Part shown: positions 1-5,354 of the stretch, in pieces | Layout of the letters: every line of letters starts with the position of its first letter | Numbering within the stretch: position 1 is the first letter of the stretch | DNA from: an uncultured Phycisphaerales bacterium | Lineage (GTDB): Bacteria; Planctomycetota; Phycisphaerae; Phycisphaerales; UBA1924 | Length of the DNA stretch: 5,354 bases | Assembly (NCBI GenBank): GCA_937871415.1 | Contig: CALMQD010000279.1 | Location: forward strand, 1-5,354 | Reading direction: 5' to 3' | Program-made: the position numbers and the translations under genes | Notes under the pieces: model-generated | Seen by the model: the letters and a program-made list of their open reading frames with translations, nothing else | The model's database searches: none | Told to the model about the DNA's origin: nothing

Positions 1-2127
1 ATCTGGATGTCCACCGGCGCAGCGCGATCGATCCAGGTCTTCACACCCGCCTCGACGCGGCCCAGTTCTTCGGGCAGGACGGCCTTGGCGTGCAAAAAGT
101 CGAACCGGAGACGGTCCTCGGCGACGAGCGATCCTTTCTGGTCCACGCCGTCGCCCAGCACTTCGCGCAGCGCGAAGTTCAGGAGGTGCGTCGCGGTGTG
201 GTTCGCCATGATCGCGGCCCGCCGGTGCGTGTCGACCAGCACCTCGACGTTGTCGCCGACGCTCAGTTCGCCGCGGGTCATCTCGCCGCAGTGCACGACA
301 TACCCGCCGAACGATCGCACGCCGTCGACACGGAACTCGCCCGGACCGGCGCGGTGTTCGCCGGCGCGGCTCTCGCGCAGCGTGGTGAGGCGTCCGGTGT
401 CGCACTCCTGACCGCCCATCTCGCTGTACATGCTCGTGCGGTCGAGAATGACGGCCACGGCGTGCGCCTGCGAGCCGGCGCGGACGTGCTCGTCGAAGTT
501 GTGCCCGTTCCAGATCGCCTTGACCGTCGCACGGATGCGCCGGCCGTGGTACTTGTCGGCATCGTCGGTCTTGTCGACCTTGAGTTTCTCGAGCCGGGCG
601 ATGGTCTCGGCGGTGAGCGCGAGGCGATCGCCTTCGCCGGCGAACTTGCCGCCCGAGCGGGCGAGTTCCTTGGCCTGCTCCATGAGTTTCTCATAGCCGG
701 CCGTGTCGACCTTCAGCCCGCGTTCCTCGGCCATCTGCATCGTCAGATCGATGGGGAAGCCGTAGGTGTCGTGGAGTTTGAAGGCGTCATCGCCGGAGAC
801 CACCGCGACGTCCTTGTGCCCGCCGCCGGCCTGACGAACCACCATCGCACGGTCCGCGGCCTCGCCGAAGAGTTTCAGGCCACGGTCAAGCGTCTTGCCG
901 AAACTGTCTTCCTCATCCTTGATGATCTCGACGACGCGCTGCGGGTTTTTCTTGAGTTCCGGGAACGCGTCGCCGAAGTTCTCGACAACCGTCGGGACCA
1001 GCGCCGAGAAGAAGCCGGGCTTGGCGCTCAGCACCTGGCGTCCGTACCGCACGGCGCGCCGCAGAATGCGGCGCAACACATACCCGCGCCCGTCGTTGCC
1101 CGGCGTCGCGCCGTCGGTGATCGCGAACGTCAGCGTGCGGATGTGGTCCGCGATGACGCGGTACGCGGTGTCGATGTTTCCCGCGTCGTGTACGCCGAGC
1201 CTGCCCGTGTAGGGTCGCGCGCCCGTCAGCCGCTCGATGGCGGCGAAGATCGGGAAGAACACGTCGGTGTCGTAGTTGCTGTTCTTGCCGTTGAGCACGC
1301 GCGTGAGTCGCTCAAGCCCCATGCCCGTGTCCACGTGCTTGGCCGGGAGCGGCTTGAGCGTGCCGTCGGGCTCGCGGTTGAACTGGATGAAGACGTTGTT
1401 CCAGATCTCGATCACTTCCGGGTCGCCGGTGTTGACCAGTGCCCGCCCGGACTTGGCCCGGCGCGCTTCGTCGTCGCGCCCGTCAAAGTGGATTTCCGTG
1501 CACGGGCCGCACGGGCCCGAGTCGCCCATCTCCCAGAAGTTGTCCTTCATGTTCCCGGGGAGGATGTGGTCGTCGGGAAGGAACTTCCGCCACAGCGATC
1601 GCGTCTCCTCATCGGGCTCGAGACCGAGTTTCGGGTTGCCCTCGAAGTACGTGGCGTACAGACGATCGGCGCTGACGCCGTAGACCTTCGTCAACAGTTC
1701 GAACGACCACTCGACGGCTTCCTTCTTGAAGTAGTCGCCGAAGGACCAGTTCCCGAGCATCTCGAAGAACGTGTGGTGGTACGTGTCCTTGCCGACATCG
1801 TCGAGGTCGTTGTGCTTGCCGCCGGCCCGGATGCACTTCTGGCTGTTCACCGCGCTCTTCAGGCCCGCTAGGGGCGAGCCGGGCGCGACCGTGCCGAGAA
1901 AGATCGGCTTGAACTGGTTCATCCCGGCGTTGGTGAACAGCAGTGTCGGGTCGTCGTGCGATGGACGTGTTGTCGAACGTGCAGGTGCAAGGCGAGGACG
2001 GCACGAACCTGTGCCCGGCCTGGGCGCTCGGCTTGCCCTTGAAGAACTCAATGAACGTGGCGCGGACGCGCGAAACCGGCCAGTGGGCCGCGTGCCCCGC
2101 GTTGCTGTGCGGGCTCGTTGTGCGCAT
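1..2127 (-). CDS. alaS: Alanyl-tRNA synthetase, C-terminus off window, reading frame broken near residue 46
   Basis: Charges tRNA-Ala with alanine in the cytoplasm and edits mischarged Ser/Gly. About 700 of the usual 870-880 residues are visible. In order on the minus strand: TFIEFF and RFVPSSP at the N-terminus; [21 protein letters not shown] from 1955; class II motif 2 region with [10 protein letters not shown] near 1778-1749; [28 protein letters not shown] near 1412-1374; motif 3 [11 protein letters not shown] near 1337-1305; and the editing-domain zinc motif HTATH at 200-186. The rest of the editing domain and the C-Ala domain lie beyond position 1. The start at 2127 is the nearest in-frame ATG (23 residues before TFIEFF); ATG at 2157 is an alternative. 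Neither has a clear Shine-Dalgarno sequence. The frame of RFVPSSP does not continue into DDPTLLF: between them lie 34 nt where about 12 are expected. No other break was seen in the remaining 1955 nt, which argues for a sequence error or a very recent mutation rather than an old pseudogene. Identity is near certain; phylum placement is inference. Confidence 0.96.
1956..1989 (-). other. Frame-breaking insertion in the alaS N-terminal region
   Basis: Reading the minus strand, the codons for VPSSP end at 1990 and the conserved DDPTLLF begins at 1955 in the +1 frame. The family normally has about four residues here (for example VVPH), so roughly 22 nt are in excess. Read in the upstream frame, the segment gives [11 protein letters not shown], which is cysteine-rich and unlike the family. 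Neither frame has a stop inside the segment itself. A CAC (His) codon directly precedes DD in the downstream frame, as expected for the family, so the foreign part is probably 1959-1989. The expected spacing is from memory of AlaRS sequences; the frame change is directly visible. Confidence 0.85.
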
Positions 2128-2198
2128 AGGAGAAGAGGATGGGGGAGTGGCGGTCATAAGGGTGCTGGAGGATAGGAAGCAGGCCAGCCAATAGCCCC

Positions 2199-2230
2199 CC
2201 GATCGCTCCGCTGATCGGCGAGGACCGATC
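2199..2230 (-). repeat. Three alternating GATCGG/CCGATC blocks forming competing hairpins in the alaS leader
   Basis: On the minus strand, GATCGG (2230-2225), CCGATC (2218-2213) and GATCGG (2204-2199) follow each other. The middle block can pair with the first (6-nt loop) or the third (8-nt loop), but not both. The array lies just after the mazG-like stop and about 70 nt before the alaS start, so it could end mazG transcription, act in the alaS leader, or be chance. There is no T-tract after either stem, so it is not a classic intrinsic terminator. The sequence match is exact; function is inference. Confidence 0.4.
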
Positions 2231-2235
2231 CCGGC

Positions 2236-2559
2236 TCAGTCCTTGGTTCCCTCGACGCGCCCGGGGGTCGTGTACTTGGCCAGGGCCCGCTCCAGGTCCA
2301 CGTTCATGATGTTCGCCAGCGTCGCCAGCCAGGCGATCACGTCGGCAAACTCCTCCTCCAGGTTCGCCCGCTCGGAAGCGGTAATGGGCCGCGTCTTTCC
2401 CGCGCGATTGTCGTGCAGTGCGGTCGCCAGCTCCCCCACTTCCTCCATGAATAACAGAAACGTGCCCGCGGCGCCCCGGGCGGAGTCTGTCGCGTAGTAC
2501 CGCTCTCGGATCAGGTCCTGGAACGACGCGATGGTCAGTCCGTGCTGGTGTGCGTCCAT
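2236..2559 (-). CDS. MazG-like nucleotide pyrophosphohydrolase
   Basis: A 107-aa single-domain, all-helical protein of the MazG/dUTPase-like NTP pyrophosphohydrolase superfamily. Members hydrolyse (d)NTPs to (d)NMP and pyrophosphate, often cleaning non-canonical or excess nucleotides in the cytoplasm. The metal-binding signature EExxE...ExxD is present: E39, E40 and E43 in FMEEVGELATAL, then E70 and D73 in LEEEFADVIAWL. The helix LANIMNVDLERALAKY follows and matches the family C-terminal pattern. The length fits the small stand-alone subgroup rather than the tandem-domain MazG of E. coli. ATG at 2559 gives a normal family N-terminus (FQDLIRERY begins at residue 13); no convincing ribosome-binding site precedes it. 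An open frame continues upstream to 3513 but runs antisense to the lipoprotein gene and is discarded. It is 108 bp upstream of alaS on the same strand, so co-transcription is possible. Substrate cannot be told from sequence. Confidence 0.9.
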   Translation of the reverse strand: MDAHQHGLTIASFQDLIRERYYATDSARGAAGTFLLFMEEVGELATALHDNRAGKTRPITASERANLEEEFADVIAWLATLANIMNVDLERALAKYTTPGRVEGTKD

Positions 2560-2775
2560 GACCGGATCGTCGCCCGGCGGCGGACACAAGGCAACCCCGC
2601 GGCGAGGTGCGGCCGAGCGGACCGCCGCAACCGTCGTGTTAGGGCGCACTATACTTGCGCAACCGCCGGCCCGGCTCGACGCGGACCCGCATCTGCCGCG
2701 GGCTGGACCGGGCGGGGACAATGGCAGCCGACGCTTCAAGGACGAACCGATCAACCCCCGCCGGAACCCCGACTC
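2560..2775. promoter_or_regulatory. Divergent intergenic region with a possible -10 element
   Basis: This 216-bp gap separates the minus-strand mazG-like gene from the plus-strand lipoprotein gene, so it should carry promoters in both directions. The only AT-rich spot is around 2648-2656. TATACT (2650-2655, plus strand) matches the sigma-70 -10 consensus at five of six positions. The overlapping minus-strand TATAGT (2654-2649) also matches at five of six. Neither has a recognisable -35 hexamer at 16-18 bp. A perfect palindrome, TTGCGCAA, sits at 2655-2662, directly against the -10 candidate, where an operator could lie. I see no reading frame with coding character here and no RNA gene. The hexamers are visible; promoter function is a weak inference. 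Confidence 0.35.
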
Positions 2776-4215
2776 GTGAGGCTTGCCCGATTCCAGATCC
2801 TCCTGTTGCTGGCGATCGCGGGCGCGCTCGGCGCGTGCGACAGCCGGTTCCACTCCAGCCGTGCGATGCTCGAGAGCGCGCACGAGACCGGGGCGTTCCA
2901 GGCGGCTGCCGAAGTTCTCGACGACCCGCAAACGCTCAGCGCGTATGGCGAACGGAACAAACTGCTGTACTGGCTCGAGCGCGGCTCGGTCGCGCTGGCC
3001 AACGGGCGGGACGCCGAGGCGGTCGACTCGCTGAACAAGGCGGACGACTACATGGAGGTGCTGCGTAAGCCCACCACCGGCGACGAGATCGGCAGGTGGC
3101 TGCTCAACGACACGGCCGCGCCGTACTACGCGTCCTCGTTCGAGGACATGTACATCAACGTGCTGAAACTGCTGGCGCACCTGCAGGCCGGACGCGTCGC
3201 CGCGGTCGCCGATCCCCTCGCCCCCGCCGAGCAGCAGGCCCTGGGCGCGGCGTCCATCGAGGCCCGCCGCCTCGCCTCCAAGAGCGACTTTCTCCGTGAT
3301 CGGTACGTCCGTGCGGCCGATGCTCTGAAGCGGACGAACGACTACGCCGCGGCCCGCGCCGCGCTCGGCGATCGCGTCGAGTTCTCGCAGGACAACCAGT
3401 TCGTCGAGAGCCCGCTGGGCACGTACCTGTCGGCGGTGACATTCATGAAGTCGGGCGAGCCGTCGCTGCAGGAGGTTGCCGGCAGGCGCCTTCAGAGCGC
3501 GCTGGACCTGCAATGGGCGACGCAGTCACGGGTCAACCGGGCGGACTTCGCGGGGCTGGGCTCGATGCAGGCACGCGATGCGAACGTCCTGTTCGTCGCC
3601 TTCTCGGGGCGGGCGCCGACCAAGCAGCCCGAGCGTTTCGGTCCGGTGCCGATTTACACGTACACGCTGTACTTCGAGGTCCCCCGCCTCGTGCCGCACC
3701 CAAGCCGGGCGAACTCGGTGCGCGTGACAGTCGAGCGAGCCGGTGCCGCCGATGCGGACGCCCCGGCTCAGGCCCCGGTCCTGTCTCAGGATCTGTCGCT
3801 GGTGGAGAACCTCGGCGCCGTGGCCCAGCAGCACTTCGACCGCGAACTTCCGGGGATCATCACGCGCACGATTCTCAGGAGTTCCGCCAAGGCCGCGGCG
3901 TGGGCGGTGGGCACCGAGGCGGCCCGGCGCGCAACCCGCAAGAAGGAATCGGCCCAGGCGGCGGTCGAGATCGCCGGCATCATCGGCGGCCTGCTGTTCG
4001 TCACGCAGACCGAGAAGGCCGACCTGCGATCGTGGCTCTTTCTTCCGGCACAGGCGCACGTCGGCCTCGCCCGGCTCGAACCCGGCACGTACCGCGCCCG
4101 GCTCGACTACCTCTCGGCTTCCGGCGGCACGCTCTACTCCGGGCCGTGGCGCACATTCGACGTCAAACCCGGAGAACGGGCCCTCAGCACCGTCCTCGAA
4201 CAGTGGTGGAACTGA
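2776..4215 (+). CDS. COG3014-like outer-surface or periplasmic lipoprotein
   Basis: A 479-aa predicted lipoprotein of unknown molecular function. GTG at 2776 is chosen because it gives a compact signal peptide: Arg2/Arg5, a hydrophobic stretch ILLLLAIAGAL, and lipobox LGAC with Cys21. The longer in-frame ATG at 2542 would overlap the mazG-like start and bury the signal. No strong ribosome-binding site is visible. After the signal comes a helical, TPR-like region (about residues 30-200) with family-like stretches NKLLYWLERGSVALANG, NDTAAPYYASSFEDMYINVLK and IEARRLASKSDFLRDRY. Next is a DNQFVESPLGTYLSAVTF segment, then a beta-rich part beginning DANVLFVAFSGRAPTKQPERF. A glycine/alanine-rich segment around ITRTILRSSAKAAAWAVG and AAVEIAGIIGGLLFV is followed by the closing motif ADLRSWLFLPAQ. 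This order matches COG3014 as I remember it. The next gene, 56 bp downstream, is an LpoB-like lipoprotein, a frequent neighbour of COG3014, which points to a joint envelope role. Family assignment is from remembered motifs. Confidence 0.85.
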   Translation: MRLARFQILLLLAIAGALGACDSRFHSSRAMLESAHETGAFQAAAEVLDDPQTLSAYGERNKLLYWLERGSVALANGRDAEAVDSLNKADDYMEVLRKPTTGDEIGRWLLNDTAAPYYASSFEDMYINVLKLLAHLQAGRVAAVADPLAPAEQQALGAASIEARRLASKSDFLRDRYVRAADALKRTNDYAAARAALGDRVEFSQDNQFVESPLGTYLSAVTFMKSGEPSLQEVAGRRLQSALDLQWATQSRVNRADFAGLGSMQARDANVLFVAFSGRAPTKQPERFGPVPIYTYTLYFEVPRLVPHPSRANSVRVTVERAGAADADAPAQAPVLSQDLSLVENLGAVAQQHFDRELPGIITRTILRSSAKAAAWAVGTEAARRATRKKESAQAAVEIAGIIGGLLFVTQTEKADLRSWLFLPAQAHVGLARLEPGTYRARLDYLSASGGTLYSGPWRTFDVKPGERALSTVLEQWWN

Positions 4216-4260
4216 TTCCACCAGTACCGACATTCTCTCGAACCCGGTTACTCAGGAACC

Positions 4261-4266
4261 AAGGAT
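4261..4266 (+). promoter_or_regulatory. Ribosome-binding site of the LpoB-like gene
   Basis: AAGGAT, including the AGGA core at 4262-4265, lies six nucleotides before the ATG at 4272. It supports that ATG over the much longer open frame that begins at 3513 in the shadow of the upstream gene. This is the clearest Shine-Dalgarno sequence in the window. Confidence 0.7.
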
Positions 4267-4271
4267 CAACC

Positions 4272-4895
4272 ATGAACACGTACAGCTCCCACACCGTCCG
4301 AACTTTGCTCATGCTGGGCGCGATCGCCGCGGGCCTCGCCGGCGGCTGCGAGCCGTCCAGACGCGACGTGCAGCGTGTCGACCCGGGCACGGTCGTTGAC
4401 GTCGACTACCGGTTCAACGACACCGACGCACGCCAGGTCTGGCAGGGCATGAGCAACGACGCCCAGTTCCGCGGCTGGATCGACCGCTGGATGGCCGAGC
4501 ACAACGGCCAGCGTCCCATCATCATCGTCGGGCCCATCAAGAACAAGACCCAGGAGTACATCGACACCGGCCTGTTCACCCGCAACTTCGAACGCGAGAT
4601 GCTCAACTCCGGACGTGTCCGCGTCGTGAGCGCCAAGGACGACCGAGGCGACCTGCGCGACGAGCGCCTGCAAGGCCAGGAGTGGAACAGCCCCGAGACC
4701 CGCAAGATCCTCAAGAACGAGCTCGGCGCCGACCTCATGCTCATCGGCGACATCCTGCAGGTGAAGGACCGCTCCCTGAACGGCCGCACCGTCGTGAACT
4801 ACTACCAGGTGAACCTCGACCTGACGAACATCGAGAGCAACGAGAAGGTGTGGATCGGCTCGGTCGAAGTCAAGAAGGTCAGCACCGAGCGCTGA
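4272..4895 (+). CDS. lpoB: LpoB-like lipoprotein (penicillin-binding protein activator family, COG3417)
   Basis: A 207-aa lipoprotein. In enterobacteria LpoB is an outer-membrane lipoprotein that activates the peptidoglycan synthase PBP1b; other family members are uncharacterised. The signal peptide has Arg10, hydrophobic TLLMLGAIAAGLAG, and a lipobox ending GGC with Cys26. The family pattern follows in order: VQRVDPGTVVDVDYRFNDTD (residues 33-52), WIDRWM (69-74), the beta strand and loop PIIIVGPIKNKTQEYID (82-98), FEREMLNSGRVRVV, LRDERLQGQ, ETRKILKNELGADLMLIGDI, NYYQVNLDLTNIESNEKVWIG and a C-terminal EVKK. Only about ten residues separate Cys26 from the conserved domain, whereas E. coli LpoB has a long flexible, proline-rich tether. 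The ATG at 4272 is supported by AAGGAT. It probably shares a transcript with the COG3014-like gene. No terminator is visible after the stop. No PBP gene is in the window, so PBP activation remains an inference from the family; a FlgO-like or general envelope role is possible. Confidence 0.9.
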   Translation: MNTYSSHTVRTLLMLGAIAAGLAGGCEPSRRDVQRVDPGTVVDVDYRFNDTDARQVWQGMSNDAQFRGWIDRWMAEHNGQRPIIIVGPIKNKTQEYIDTGLFTRNFEREMLNSGRVRVVSAKDDRGDLRDERLQGQEWNSPETRKILKNELGADLMLIGDILQVKDRSLNGRTVVNYYQVNLDLTNIESNEKVWIGSVEVKKVSTER

Positions 4896-4897
4896 GT

Positions 4898-5354
4898 CTC
4901 CCCGCGTCAAGGCCCTTTGGCGGCACCGATCTCCCGATTCCCGATACGCTCCGCGATGCGGTGCTACTGCGCCTCGACAGCCTGCCGGAGGCGGCTCTGC
5001 GCCTGCTTCAGCTCGCCGCCGTCATTGGGCGCGCCTTCGATCTCACATTCGTCGCTGAGCTGGCGGGCAGCGCGGATGGCTTTGAAGAATTACTCGAACA
5101 TGGCCTGCTGGTAGAGCTAGATTCTGGCCGCGCAGCCTTTCGCCATGCGCTCACACGCGAAGCGACATATAGCGACATTTCGTGGGTACAGCGCCGGGCG
5201 TTGCATCGCCGGGTTGCCGAGCGCCTGGAAACGCTCGGGGCCGATCCTCATGCGATTGCGCAGCACTGGCTGGCAGCAAAAGAACCCGAGCGCGCGCGCG
5301 CAACCCTGCTGCTTGTTGCCCATAGTGCCTGTGCCATTCACGCCTACCGCGATG
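4898..5354 (+). pseudogene. Interior fragment of an AAA-ATPase/signalling protein, 5' end missing, 3' end off window
   Basis: An open frame runs from beside the lpoB-like stop to the right edge without a stop codon. From about 4919 it reads GGTDLPIPDTLRDAVLLRLDSL, then LLQLAAVIGRAFDL, LLEHGLLVEL, FRHALTREATYSDI, RRALHRRVAERLE and AIAQHWLAAKEPERARATLL. This is the helical region that follows the nucleotide-binding domain in large AAA_16/MalT-type ATPases, often fused to adenylate cyclase, LuxR or TPR modules. Such proteins normally have several hundred residues before this point, including Walker A and B motifs. Here there are none, because lpoB ends at 4895. No plausible start exists; the first in-frame GTG (4961) is inside the conserved part, and CTG at 4892 overlaps the lpoB stop. 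Codon use differs from the neighbours (TTA, CTA, GTA, ACA, AAA, GAA occur), which recalls Chloroflexota. Domain assignment is fairly sure; whether this is a true remnant or an assembly join is unresolved. Confidence 0.75.

Noticed and set aside
90..1871. A 593-codon open frame on the plus strand
   Set aside because: It lies antisense to alaS, whose minus-strand frame shows the full AlaRS motif series. Long antisense frames are expected from strong G/C bias at third codon positions, and the translation shows no recognisable family.
1956..1989. Programmed ribosomal frameshifting in alaS
   Set aside because: There is no slippery heptamer or downstream structure that I can recognise, alaS is not known for this, and the extra segment itself is unlike the family; an insertion or sequence error explains it better.
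1609..2157. A 182-codon minus-strand frame as a separate short protein
   Set aside because: Its first part is the true AlaRS N-terminus, but after the break near 1989 it reads the wrong frame, giving an Arg-rich shadow of alaS.
2236..3513. A 425-codon upstream extension of the mazG-like frame
   Set aside because: The N-terminal 318 residues are antisense to the COG3014-like gene and have no family features; the 107-residue form from 2559 is a complete MazG-like domain.
3526..4233. A 235-codon minus-strand frame opposite the COG3014-like gene
   Set aside because: Antisense shadow without recognisable motifs or ribosome-binding site.
3513..4271. An upstream extension of the LpoB-like frame within the preceding gene
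   Set aside because: The ATG at 4272 has a ribosome-binding site and gives a proper lipoprotein signal peptide; the upstream part is out of frame within the COG3014-like gene.
4917..5114. A 65-codon plus-strand frame starting with ATG after the LpoB-like gene
   Set aside because: It is in a different frame from the AAA-ATPase homology, has a biased Arg/Ser-rich translation and no family resemblance.

Overview
This is GC-rich DNA, about two thirds G+C by eye over most of its length, with dense, bacterial-style packing of genes. The alanyl-tRNA synthetase and the lipoprotein pair resemble proteins I associate with Planctomycetota, probably the class Phycisphaerae. That placement comes from memory of family sequences, not from a search.

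Layout. On the minus strand, positions 1-2127 hold alaS. It starts near 2127 and its C-terminus lies beyond position 1. Its reading frame is broken near residue 46 by about 22 extra nucleotides. Just upstream on the same strand is a small MazG-type nucleotide pyrophosphohydrolase (2236-2559). The 108 bp between the two genes contains three short complementary blocks that can form two mutually exclusive hairpins. A divergent intergenic region (2560-2775) separates these genes from a plus-strand two-gene unit: a COG3014-like lipoprotein of 479 aa (2776-4215) and an LpoB-like lipoprotein (COG3417, penicillin-binding protein activator family) of 207 aa (4272-4895). After the lpoB-like stop codon the sequence changes character. 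From about 4898 to the right edge it encodes the interior of a large AAA-ATPase/signalling protein, with no start codon, no N-terminal ATPase part and different codon use.

How the genes work together. AlaRS (translation) and MazG (nucleotide-pool cleaning) are housekeeping genes with no evident shared pathway. The COG3014-like and LpoB-like lipoproteins very probably act together in the cell envelope, since both carry lipobox signal peptides and are co-directional with 56 bp between them. The right-hand fragment does not fit this locus. It is either a chimeric assembly join or a recombination scar.

I see no rRNA, tRNA, CRISPR array, insertion sequence or phage gene. I found no clear case for an undescribed multi-gene system. 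The items most worth checking are the right-hand junction, the alaS frame break, and the short-tethered LpoB paired with COG3014.
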